Of a stretch of 64,000 nucleotides of DNA, positions 17,400 to 25,271 are shown piece after piece. Under the pieces are notes generated by a model. That model saw only the letters and a program-made list of their open reading frames with translations. It made no database searches and was not told the origin of the DNA. The position numbers and the translations under genes were made by a program. Origin of the DNA: Streptomyces griseoloalbus (lineage in GTDB: Bacteria; Actinomycetota; Actinomycetes; Streptomycetales; Streptomycetaceae); contig BMUD01000016.1 in the NCBI GenBank assembly GCA_014650015.1, positions 1 to 64,000 on the forward strand, written 5' to 3'. The stretch's first letter is position 1. Each line of letters opens with the position of its first letter.

Positions 17400-19139
17400 T
17401 CAGGCGGAGACCGTCTCGCTCGGCAGGGACAGGTCCAGGTCGACCGGGCGCTCGTCGCCCGCGTGGGTCGCCGGGGCTGCGAGCGGGGCGTGGCCGGTGG
17501 CGCGGGCGGCCAGGACGTACGGGCCCTGTGCGGGGACGGCGAGGACGTAGCTGCCGTCGTCGGCGGAGACGGTGGCGCCCGCCTGACGGCCGCGGCGGTC
17601 GATCAGCGTGACCTTGGCGCGGGCGACCGGGGTGCCGGTCGAGTCCAGGACCCGCCCGCGGAAGCCGCGCAGGGCCGCCTCGGCGCGCTCCAGGTTCGCG
17701 TCCTCCTCACTGCTCGCCCGCAGCAGCGTCCGCTCCGACGGCCGCCCGCCGGGCAGGAACAGGGCCAGGATCAGGCCGACGGCCACCGCCGCCGTCGCGA
17801 TCAGGAAGGAGACGCGGAAGCCGTGCAGGGTCGGGACCGCGACGCCGCCCGCGGTGTTCGCGGTGTTGGCCAGCACCATGCCGATGACGGCGCTCGACAC
17901 CGACGTGCCGATGGAACGCATCAGGGTGTTCAGGCCGTTCGCCGCACCCGTCTCGGAGGCCGGGACGGCGCCGATGATCAGCGCGGGCAGGGAGGAGTAG
18001 GCGAGGCCGATGCCCGCGCCGAGGACCACCGAGGTGACGACCGTCTGCCAGGCGGCGTCCATCAGGCCGAGGCCGCCGCCGTAGCCGGCCGCGATGATCA
18101 GCAGGCCGAGGATCAGGGTGGTCTTCGGGCCGTACCGGGCGGAGAGGCGGGCGTAGACGGGGGCCGTGAACATCATGGTCAGGCCCAGCGGGGCCACGCA
18201 CAGGCCCGCGACGACCATCGACTGGCCGAGCCCGTAGCCGGTGGCGGCGGGCAGCTGGAGCAGCTGGGGCAGGACCAGGGAGACGACGAAGAAGGAGACC
18301 CCGACCATGATCGACGCGAGGTTGGTGAGCAGCACCTCGCGGCGGGCGGTGGTGCGCAGATCCACCAGCGGCGAGGACAGGCGCAGTTCCATCAGGCCCC
18401 ACAGGAGCAGGACCACGGCCGCCGCGCCGAACAGCGTCAGCGTGGTGCCGGAGGTCCAGCCCCAGTCGCTGCCCTTGGAGACGGGGAGCAGGAACAGGAC
18501 GAGCCCGGCGGACAGGCCCAGCGCGCCCGGCAGGTCGAAGCCGCCCTTCGCGCGGGCCGGGGACTCCGGCACGACGAGCAGGGTGAGCGCGATCGCGAGG
18601 ACACCGAGGCCGGCGGCGCCGAAGTAGAGGGCGTGCCAGTCGGAGTGCTGGGCGACCAGCGCGGCGGCGGGCAGCGCGAGACCGCCGCCGACGCCTATGG
18701 AGGAGCTCATCAGGGCCATCGCGGAGCCGAGCCGCTCGCGGGGCAGCATGTCGCGCATCAGGCCGAGGCCCAGCGGGATCGCGCCCATCGCGAAGCCCTG
18801 GAGCGTACGGCCGGCGATCATCACCAGCAGGTCGCTGGTGAACGCGCTGACCAGCGCGCCGACCACCATCACCGCGAGGCTGGTGACCAGCATGCGCCGC
18901 TTGCCGTACAGGTCGCCGAGGCGGCCCATGATCGGGGTGGCCACCGCGCCGGACAGCAGGGTCGAGGTCAGCACCCAGGTGGCGTCGGCGGGCGCCGTGT
19001 CCAGCAGTTGTGGCAGATCCTTGATGACCGGGACCAGCAGGGTCTGCATCACCGCGACAACGATGCCCGCGAAGGCGAGCACCGGGACCACGGCCCCGCC
19101 CGCTCTGCCGGAAGGACGGTCGGTCGTCGTCTGCGTCAT
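17400..19139 (-). CDS. MFS (DHA2-like) transporter fused to a carboxypeptidase-regulatory-like domain
   Basis: A 579-aa protein. Residues 15-480 carry about 14 hydrophobic segments with MFS motifs (GRLGDLYGKRRMLV; GRTLQGFAMGAIPLGLGLM). A short charged linker follows, then a beta-sandwich of about 85 residues (LRGFRGRVLDSTGTPVARAK, then VTLIDRRGRQAG and DDGSYVLAVPAQGPYVLAAR) typical of CarboxypepD_reg-like domains. The ATG at 19139 has GGAGG 8 bases upstream. It probably exports small molecules or drugs by proton antiport; the appended cytosolic domain is rare for MFS proteins. It is divergent from a second DHA2 MFS gene. Confidence 0.85.
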   Translation of the reverse strand: MTQTTTDRPSGRAGGAVVPVLAFAGIVVAVMQTLLVPVIKDLPQLLDTAPADATWVLTSTLLSGAVATPIMGRLGDLYGKRRMLVTSLAVMVVGALVSAFTSDLLVMIAGRTLQGFAMGAIPLGLGLMRDMLPRERLGSAMALMSSSIGVGGGLALPAAALVAQHSDWHALYFGAAGLGVLAIALTLLVVPESPARAKGGFDLPGALGLSAGLVLFLLPVSKGSDWGWTSGTTLTLFGAAAVVLLLWGLMELRLSSPLVDLRTTARREVLLTNLASIMVGVSFFVVSLVLPQLLQLPAATGYGLGQSMVVAGLCVAPLGLTMMFTAPVYARLSARYGPKTTLILGLLIIAAGYGGGLGLMDAAWQTVVTSVVLGAGIGLAYSSLPALIIGAVPASETGAANGLNTLMRSIGTSVSSAVIGMVLANTANTAGGVAVPTLHGFRVSFLIATAAVAVGLILALFLPGGRPSERTLLRASSEEDANLERAEAALRGFRGRVLDSTGTPVARAKVTLIDRRGRQAGATVSADDGSYVLAVPAQGPYVLAARATGHAPLAAPATHAGDERPVDLDLSLPSETVSA

Positions 19140-19333
19140 GAAGGGTGCCTCCAGGTGCCGGCCGGTTCGAGGGAATACGTGCAGATCGAACCCCGTACAC
19201 CGAGGCAACTATTCCGATGCTTCGGCACACTAACGAATTCTTGACCGTTCCTTGAGCATGTGACGACACGACGGCACGCCACGGTCCGGTCGCCTCGAAA
19301 TCGCGATGCGTGGAACGGGGACCGGCTGAGAGC

Positions 19334-20767
19334 ATGGCGCGCATGCTCGAAGCCACCGACACCGCCCGCGTGTCCGGCCGTGCCTCGCCCCCCACGTGGC
19401 TGGTGGTGGCGCTCGCCTGTGCCGGGCAGTTCCTCGTCGTACTCGACATCTCCGTGGTGAATGTCGCACTGCCGTCCCTGCGCACCGGTCTGGGACTCGA
19501 CGAGCAGGGCCTGCAGTGGGTGGTGAACGCCTACGCCATCGCCTTCGCCGGCTTCATGCTGCTCGGCGGACGCGCGGGTGACCTCTACGGGCGCAAACGC
19601 ATGTTCCTCGTCGGCCTCGGCCTGTTCACGCTGGCCTCGCTGGCCGGCGGGCTCGCCCAGGAGGGCTGGCAGCTGCTGCTGGCGCGGGCGGTGCAGGGAC
19701 TCGGGGCGGCCGTGCTGGCCCCCTCCACGCTCACCATCGTCACCTCCGCGGTGCCGGAGGGCGCGGCCCGTGCCCGGGCCATCGCGACCTGGACGGCCGT
19801 CGGGGCGGGCGGCGGCGCGGCCGGCGGATTCGTCGGCGGGGTACTGGTGGACGTGCTGTCGTGGCGGTGGGTGCTGCTGATCAACGTACCGATCGGAGCG
19901 GTCGTGCTGGCCGGGGCCGCCCGGTGGCCGGCGGAGAGCCGGGCCGGGGACGGGCGGCGGCTCGACCTGCCGGGCGCGGTGCTGGTGACCGCCGGCCTCG
20001 CCACCCTGGCGTACGGCATATCCCGGACCGAGGCCGAGGGCTGGACGGCGACCGCCACCCTGGTGCCGCTGTGCGCCGGGCTCGCCCTCATCGCCCTGTT
20101 CCTCCTCGTCGAGGCGCGGGCCAAGGCCCCGCTGATGCCGCTCGGGCTGCTGCGGCTGCGCTCGGTGGCGTCGGCGAACGCGGCGATGTTCCTGAGCGGC
20201 TCCGCGATGTTCTGCATGTGGTTCTTCATGACCCTGTACGCGCAGAACGTGCTCGGCTACACCCCGCTGGAGGCGGGGCTGGCCCTGGTGCCGAGTTCGC
20301 TCGCCGTGATCATCGGCTCCAAGCTCGCGCCCCGGCTGATGCGTACGGCCGGCCCGCGCACCGTGGCGGTGCTCGGCACGCTGATCGCGACGACCGGCTT
20401 CGGCTGGCAGTCGACGATGACCGCGGACGGCGCGTATCTGACCGCGATCATGTTCCCGGGCATCCTGATGATGCTGGGCGCGGGCCTCGCCGGGACCCCG
20501 CTCGCCGCACTGGCCACGTCCGGCGCGGCACCGCAGGAGGCCGGTCTGGTCTCCGGGCTGGTCAACACCTCCCGCACGATGGGCGGTTCGCTGGGACTCG
20601 CGGTCATGTCGACCGTCGCGGCGGCCCATACGACGGGTTCCGCCCCGACCCCCGAGACGCTCACGGCAGGCTACGCGGTGGTGTTCGGCACGGGCGCGGT
20701 CGTGCTGGCCGCCGGGGCGGTGCTGATGTGGGTGTGGCTGCCGCGGCGGGTGGCGGCGGTGCACTGA
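19334..20767 (+). CDS. MFS drug exporter, DHA2 family
   Basis: A 477-aa protein with about 14 TM helices. The family motif LVVLDISVVNVALPSL lies in TM1, followed by GGRAGDLYGRKRMFLVGL (motif A) and ARAVQGLGAAVLAPSTLTI (motif C-like). It is a proton-driven efflux pump of the EmrB/QacA type by homology. I prefer ATG 19334 over GTG 19310, though neither has a strong ribosome site. No dedicated regulator is adjacent. Confidence 0.85.
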   Translation: MARMLEATDTARVSGRASPPTWLVVALACAGQFLVVLDISVVNVALPSLRTGLGLDEQGLQWVVNAYAIAFAGFMLLGGRAGDLYGRKRMFLVGLGLFTLASLAGGLAQEGWQLLLARAVQGLGAAVLAPSTLTIVTSAVPEGAARARAIATWTAVGAGGGAAGGFVGGVLVDVLSWRWVLLINVPIGAVVLAGAARWPAESRAGDGRRLDLPGAVLVTAGLATLAYGISRTEAEGWTATATLVPLCAGLALIALFLLVEARAKAPLMPLGLLRLRSVASANAAMFLSGSAMFCMWFFMTLYAQNVLGYTPLEAGLALVPSSLAVIIGSKLAPRLMRTAGPRTVAVLGTLIATTGFGWQSTMTADGAYLTAIMFPGILMMLGAGLAGTPLAALATSGAAPQEAGLVSGLVNTSRTMGGSLGLAVMSTVAAAHTTGSAPTPETLTAGYAVVFGTGAVVLAAGAVLMWVWLPRRVAAVH

Positions 20768-20885
20768 GCGCCCCGGCCGGCGTGGAGCGCCCTGGCCGGC
20801 ATCCGCCGGGGGGCTGGGCTGGACAGGTTGGTTCCTGTCGGTTCTTCTTGGTTCTTCCCGCGGCCCTCCGGCGATCAGGAGCCCC

Positions 20886-21743
20886 ATGCCCATCGACGCA
20901 GCCAGGGCGCTCGCCGCCCCGCCCCGGACCGGCGAGATCTCCTGGACCGCCAAGGACGTCCTGCTCTACCACCTCGGCATCGGCGCGGGCCTGCCCGCCA
21001 CCGACCCCGACGAACTGCGCTACACCCTGGAGTCCCGGCTGCACGTGCTGCCGAGCTTCGCCACCGTCGCGGGCGCCGGATCGCCCGGGGTGATCGACGG
21101 ACTGTCCATGCCCGGCGTCGACGTCGACCTGGCGCGCGTCCTGCACGGCGGGCAGTCGCTCACCGTGCACCGCCCCCTGCCGGCCGAGGGCACCGCCACC
21201 ACCACGGGACGTATCACCGCCGTGTACGACAAGGGCGAGGCGGCCGTGCTCGTCATGCGCACCGAGGCCGCCGACGCCGACGGTCCGCTGTGGACCGGCG
21301 ACGCCCGGATCCACGTACGCGGCGAAGGCGGCTGGGGTGGTGAACGGGGCCCGTCCCTACGGCGCGAGGCGCCCACCGGGAAACCGGACCGGACCCTCGA
21401 ACGAGCCGTCCGGGAGGACCAGGCCCTGCTCTACCGCCTCTCCGGCGACTGGAACCCCCTGCACGCCGACCCCGCGTTCGCCGAGCGCGCCGGTTTCGAA
21501 CGGCCCATCCTGCACGGGCTGTGCACCTACGGCATGACGCTCAAGGCGGTCGTCGACACCCTGCTCGGCGGTGACGTCACCCGCGTGCGCTCCTACACCA
21601 CCCGGTTCGCCGGGGTCGTCCATCCGGGCGAGACGCTGCGGATCCGGATGTGGCGGGGGGACGGCGAGGTGCGTGTGGTGGTGAGCGTTATGGAACGGGG
21701 CGAGGCTCCCGTCCTCGCCGACACCGCTGTCGAACACTCCTGA
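20886..21743 (+). CDS. MaoC-like (R)-specific enoyl-CoA hydratase, double hotdog
   Basis: A 285-aa protein with two hotdog domains. The C-terminal one has the hydratase-2 motif LSGDWNPLHADPAFAERAGF with catalytic Asp and His, then RPILHGLCTYGM. The N-terminal domain lacks the motif, as in eukaryotic and actinobacterial double-hotdog hydratases. It hydrates trans-2-enoyl-CoA to 3-hydroxyacyl-CoA in fatty-acid or sterol side-chain degradation. CAGGAG sits 5 bases before the ATG. It stands alone; a KstR-like regulator gene is 10 kb away, too far to claim control. Confidence 0.88.
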   Translation: MPIDAARALAAPPRTGEISWTAKDVLLYHLGIGAGLPATDPDELRYTLESRLHVLPSFATVAGAGSPGVIDGLSMPGVDVDLARVLHGGQSLTVHRPLPAEGTATTTGRITAVYDKGEAAVLVMRTEAADADGPLWTGDARIHVRGEGGWGGERGPSLRREAPTGKPDRTLERAVREDQALLYRLSGDWNPLHADPAFAERAGFERPILHGLCTYGMTLKAVVDTLLGGDVTRVRSYTTRFAGVVHPGETLRIRMWRGDGEVRVVVSVMERGEAPVLADTAVEHS

Positions 21744-21809
21744 AGGGGCGGACGGCCGAAGCGGCGGGGGACTCCGCCGGTGGCGGACGGCCGAGCCGTG
21801 AACGACGAA

Positions 21810-21841
21810 CGGCCCCGCTCGTCGTGCGACGGGCGGGGCCG
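21810..21841. terminator. Terminator hairpin after maoC-like gene
   Basis: GGCCCCGCTCGTCG (21811-21824) pairs with CGACGGGCGGGGCC (21827-21840) with a bulge/mismatch near the centre and a short loop. It lies 67 bases after the hydratase stop and just before the stop of the opposing small gene, so it may serve both strands. Confidence 0.7.
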
Positions 21842-21864
21842 GGTGCGCAGTGGCTGACGGTGTG

Positions 21865-22032
21865 TCAGGCAGCCGACTCCGCGTGTTCTTTCTCCTGTGC
21901 CGGCCTGCGGTGCCGGCCGCGCGGGGACGCCTCGGCGTCCTGCGTGGAGACCGGCCCCCGGTGCTTGCCGTGACCTGCGGCGGTCTGCCCGTCCTGGGCG
22001 GACCGCGACTCGTTCGTCCTGATGTCGTTCAT
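21865..22032 (-). CDS. Small basic hydrophilic protein, 55 aa
   Basis: The ATG at 22032 opens a 55-residue frame starting MNDIRTNESRSAQDGQTAAG and containing GHGKHRGPVST and ASPRGRHRRPA, a twice-repeated His/Arg pattern. It ends at TGA 21865 just before a strong hairpin. GGGGTGA lies about 14 bases before the ATG. It is unlike the random high-GC frames around it, and I recall similar short GKHRG/GRHRR proteins in other Streptomyces. The function is unknown; DNA or RNA binding is only a guess from charge. Confidence 0.55.
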   Translation of the reverse strand: MNDIRTNESRSAQDGQTAAGHGKHRGPVSTQDAEASPRGRHRRPAQEKEHAESAA

Positions 22033-22129
22033 CGGAAGGAATTCACCCCGTAAACACGATCTTTCCTACAGCCGGGCGAGTCTAACCGGCACCCCACGGC
22101 CCGAATCCAGACGGCCACGCCGACCGCCA

Positions 22130-23431
22130 CTACTTCGTTACAAGCCGTCCCAGAGGCGCCTGCTGCAAGGGCACCGGGCGGGGGGCGGGAGGCGTCTCGG
22201 GCCCGCCGTGCGTCTCGGACCGCGGGACGACGGCGGGCGGTCGGCCGTCGGCCACGGGGTCCGCCAGGGGCGGAAGCGCACCGGGGCGCGGGAGCCCGCC
22301 GGCGGGCGCGGGTCCGCCTCGCACCCCCGGTGGTTCTCCGGAGCCCGGGGCGTCCGGGAGATCCACCGGCGGACGCGGACGCACCTCCAGCCCTTCCGGC
22401 TGCCGCTCCTGCCCCGGCGCCCGCAGCCCGGCCACGCCGCACGGCACCGCCCGGGTGGCGTACGGCAGCCGCAGCACCCCGTCCACCGTCCACAGTCCGG
22501 AACCGGTCAGCCATCCCTCCGGGGCCGGGAAGTGGTGCACCTGCCGTTCCGCCGGCCGCCACACCCCGACCCAGCTGCCGAGCGCGCCGTCGATGCGCAG
22601 CGCCACCGCGCAGCCCTCCGGCGCCAGCATCTGCCCCGGCTGGATCGCGAACGGCGTGACCGCGCAGTCCGCCAGCCGCAGGCACTCCGGGAAGCGCACC
22701 GGCAGCGTGCTGCCCAGCACCCCCCAGCCCAGCCGGCCCCGCCCGGGTGAGGGCGCGTCCGAGCGGATCAGCAGCAGCCCGCTGTCCGGGTCGGCGAGCA
22801 GCACCCGGTCGTCGCTCTCGGCGGCGATCTGCAGCAGCGGGGACATCTCACCGCCGCGCTCCAGGTCCACCACGACCGCCTTGGTGCGCCCGCCGGTCTC
22901 CCGGTCCAGGGCCAGCATCCGGCCCGCGCGGTCCAGCCACACCCCGCCCGAGCAGCGGCCCGGCACCTCCGCGAGATGCTCGGGCCCGAACGCGCCGCCG
23001 GCCACCAGCCACACCGCCGTCGACCGCCGGCCCACGGCGAGGGCGTACGCGCGCTCCCCGCCAGGGGCGGGCGGCAGCAGTCGCAGCCGGGTGTCCTCGT
23101 CCGGACACTCGACCGTGCCCAGCGGCAGCTCGCCGGTGCCGGGGCCGGTCGGGTACAGCAGGCAGAAGGCGTGCCGTCCGTCCACCAGCCGGTGGATGAG
23201 GACGCGCCCGTCGCTCAGGGGCTGCACCTCGGTGCCGGGTTCCTCGGGCTGGTTGCCCGGCAGCGGCACCGCGTAGGGCTCGGGGCCGTCCAGCGTCCAG
23301 CGCTCCGGGAAGAAGGAGTCGCCGGCGAGGGCGAGGCGAGCGGCGTAGCAACCGTCCGCGGTGATGGTGCAGCCCGCCCGTCCGGCTCCGTCCTGGTGTT
23401 CCGCCGCAGGTTCGATGGCACAGACCGTCAT
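22130..23431 (-). CDS. Conserved hypothetical protein, probable beta-propeller-like
   Basis: A 433-aa soluble protein with repeated short beta-type blocks (YAVPLPGNQPEEPGTEVQPL, GRVLIHRLVDGRHAFCLLYP, GGVWLDRAGRMLALDRETGG, DDRVLLADPDSGLLLI). The C-terminal 100 residues are Pro/Gly/Arg-rich. The start is ATG 23431, set by a very strong GGAGGTGA 7 bases upstream; the frame's earlier Met is not needed. There is no signal peptide or recognised catalytic motif. The block pattern resembles WD/Kelch-like propellers in Streptomyces proteins of unknown function. It is divergent from the Nif3 gene. Confidence 0.65.
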   Translation of the reverse strand: MTVCAIEPAAEHQDGAGRAGCTITADGCYAARLALAGDSFFPERWTLDGPEPYAVPLPGNQPEEPGTEVQPLSDGRVLIHRLVDGRHAFCLLYPTGPGTGELPLGTVECPDEDTRLRLLPPAPGGERAYALAVGRRSTAVWLVAGGAFGPEHLAEVPGRCSGGVWLDRAGRMLALDRETGGRTKAVVVDLERGGEMSPLLQIAAESDDRVLLADPDSGLLLIRSDAPSPGRGRLGWGVLGSTLPVRFPECLRLADCAVTPFAIQPGQMLAPEGCAVALRIDGALGSWVGVWRPAERQVHHFPAPEGWLTGSGLWTVDGVLRLPYATRAVPCGVAGLRAPGQERQPEGLEVRPRPPVDLPDAPGSGEPPGVRGGPAPAGGLPRPGALPPLADPVADGRPPAVVPRSETHGGPETPPAPRPVPLQQAPLGRLVTK

Positions 23432-23449
23432 CGTTCGGTCACCTCCAGT

Positions 23450-23468
23450 GACGAACGTAGTTTTCGTC
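23450..23468. promoter_or_regulatory. Inverted repeat GACGAA-N7-TTCGTC upstream of the propeller-like gene
   Basis: GACGAA (23450-23455) and TTCGTC (23463-23468) flank an AT-richer CGTAGTT core, just before the ribosome site of the minus-strand gene. It could be an operator or part of the promoter; no known consensus is matched. Confidence 0.35.
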
Positions 23469-23604
23469 TGCGCGGGCGGCGGAGTGGTGGGCCCGCACTT
23501 CACACGTAAGGGTGCTCCAGGAACGATTCTCCTGAGGAAGAGGAAGGGTGTGTGCTCCAGGGAGCCGGTACTCCGGCACGGAACGGCCAGGTAGCCTTGC
23601 AGGC

Positions 23605-24519
23605 GTGCCCCGTCTGTCTGAAGTCATCGCCGCGCTGGACAATCTGTGGCCCGCCGAGCGGGCCGAGTCCTGGGACGCGGTCGGCACCGTCGTGGGCGAG
23701 CCCGACCAGGAGGTCACCCGGGTCCTGTTCGCCGTCGACCCGGTCCAGGAGACCGTCGACGAGGCGGTGCAGCTGGGCGCCGACCTGCTTGTCACCCACC
23801 ACCCGCTCTATCTGCGCGGGACGACCACTGTCGCGGCGTCCACCTTCAAGGGCCGTGTGGTCCACACGCTCATCAAGAACGACGTCGCGCTGCACGTCGC
23901 CCACACCAACGCCGACACCGCCGACCCGGGTGTCTCCGACGCCCTCGCCGGCGCCCTGGACCTCAGGGTCGTACGGCCCCTCGTCCCGGACCCCGCCGAT
24001 CCCGAGGGCCGCCGGGGCCTCGGCCGCGTCTGCGAGCTCGACCACCCGCTGACCGTCCGCGACCTCGCCGCCCGCGCCGCCGAACGCCTCCCCGCCACCG
24101 CGCAGGGCATCCGCGTGGCCGGCGACCCGGACGCGCTCGTGCGCACGGTCGCCGTCAGCGGCGGCTCCGGCGACAGCCTCTTCGACCACGTCCGCGCCGC
24201 CGGCGTGGACGCCTTCCTCACCGCGGACCTGCGCCACCACCCGGCGGCGGAATTCATGGCGGCCCGCGCCCACAGCCCCCTCGCGCTGCTCGACGCGGCG
24301 CACTGGGCCACCGAGTGGCCCTGGTGCGAGCTGGCCGCAGCCCAGCTCGACGAGATCTCCGACCGCCACGGATGGGGACTTCGGGTCCACGTCTCGAAAA
24401 CGGTCACCGACCCCTGGACCGCCCACGCGGCGTCCGCCCGCCCGTCGCCCACCACCACCCTTCCAGGGAGCGCTTCGCGCGCCCCTTCGGACGCCGATAC
24501 ATCTGGAGCCCCCAACTGA
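23605..24519 (+). CDS. Nif3-like dinuclear metal center protein
   Basis: A 304-aa member of the Nif3/NGG1p-interacting (YbgI) family. Metal ligands are visible in LLVTHHPLYL, VAHTNADTA and, near the C-terminus, LTADLRHHPAAEF and LLDAAHWATE. The family forms toroidal hexamers with a di-metal site; the substrate is unsettled (often annotated as a GTP cyclohydrolase-like hydrolase). GTG 23605 is chosen because PRLSEVIAALDNLWP is the conserved family start. It overlaps the downstream zinc-ribbon gene by CTGA. Confidence 0.9.
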   Translation: MPRLSEVIAALDNLWPAERAESWDAVGTVVGEPDQEVTRVLFAVDPVQETVDEAVQLGADLLVTHHPLYLRGTTTVAASTFKGRVVHTLIKNDVALHVAHTNADTADPGVSDALAGALDLRVVRPLVPDPADPEGRRGLGRVCELDHPLTVRDLAARAAERLPATAQGIRVAGDPDALVRTVAVSGGSGDSLFDHVRAAGVDAFLTADLRHHPAAEFMAARAHSPLALLDAAHWATEWPWCELAAAQLDEISDRHGWGLRVHVSKTVTDPWTAHAASARPSPTTTLPGSASRAPSDADTSGAPN

Positions 24520-25259
24520 ACGCCGCGCCCGCCGACCAGATCCGACTCCTCGACGTCCAGGACCTCGACGTCCGCCTCCAGCAGCTCGCGCACAGGCGCC
24601 GGTCGCTGCCCGAGCACGACGAGATCGAGTCGCTGAACCGGGACCTCACCCAGCTGCGGGACCTGCTCGTCGCCGCGCAGACCGAGGAGAGCGACTGCGC
24701 CCGCGAGCAGACCAAGGCCGAGCAGGACGTGGACCAGGTGCGTCAGCGCGCCGCCCGCGACCAGAAGCGCCTCGACTCCGGTGCCGTCTCCTCGCCCAAG
24801 GACCTGGAGAACCTCCAGCGCGAGATCGCCTCCCTCGCCAAGCGGCAGGGCGACCTCGAGGACGTCGTCCTGGAGGTCATGGAGCGCCGCGAGTCCGCGC
24901 AGGAGCGGGTCGCCGAGCTGACCGAGCGGGTCGGGTCCGTGCAGGGGAAGATCGACGACGCCACCGCGCGCCGGGACGCGGCCGTCGAGGAGATCGACGG
25001 CGAGGTGGCGTCGGTGACGAAGGAGCGCGAGGTCATCGCGGGCTCCGTCCCCGATGCGCTGCTGGGGCTGTACGACAAGCTGCGCGCGCAGCAGGGCGGC
25101 ATCGGTGCCGCGAAGCTGTACGCCCGTAGCTGCCAGGGCTGCCGCCAGGAGCTCGCCATCACCGAGCTGAACGAGATCCGGTCCGCCGCCCCCGACACGG
25201 TGGTGCGCTGCGAGAACTGCCGCCGCATCCTGGTGCGTACGTCCGAGTCGGGACTGTAG
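24516..25259 (+). CDS. C4-type zinc-ribbon coiled-coil protein with a CTG start
   Basis: A 247-aa protein. Residues 1-170 form a long antiparallel coiled coil (HRRRSLPEHDEIESLNRDLT; EREVIAG) and the C-terminus has a CxxC-x17-25-CxxC zinc ribbon (SCQGCRQEL and VRCENCRRIL). Alignment to my memory of homologues places the first residue at the CTG at 24516 (xNAAPADQIRLLDVQ). That CTG overlaps the Nif3 stop and has GGAG 7 bases upstream; no ATG/GTG/TTG lies in frame near it. It is part of the conserved Nif3-zinc-ribbon-RNase H series. Homologues interact with nucleic-acid or flagellar-type partners elsewhere; the role here is unknown. Confidence 0.85.
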   Translation: MNAAPADQIRLLDVQDLDVRLQQLAHRRRSLPEHDEIESLNRDLTQLRDLLVAAQTEESDCAREQTKAEQDVDQVRQRAARDQKRLDSGAVSSPKDLENLQREIASLAKRQGDLEDVVLEVMERRESAQERVAELTERVGSVQGKIDDATARRDAAVEEIDGEVASVTKEREVIAGSVPDALLGLYDKLRAQQGGIGAAKLYARSCQGCRQELAITELNEIRSAAPDTVVRCENCRRILVRTSESGL

Positions 25260-25271
25260 GGGCGTTCGCCC

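Noticed and set aside
15654-19244. Very long plus-strand open frame (over 1,100 codons) opposite the amidase, methyltransferase and MFS genes
   Set aside because: It is a GC-driven antisense frame with no domain; the minus-strand genes have clear motifs and ribosome sites.
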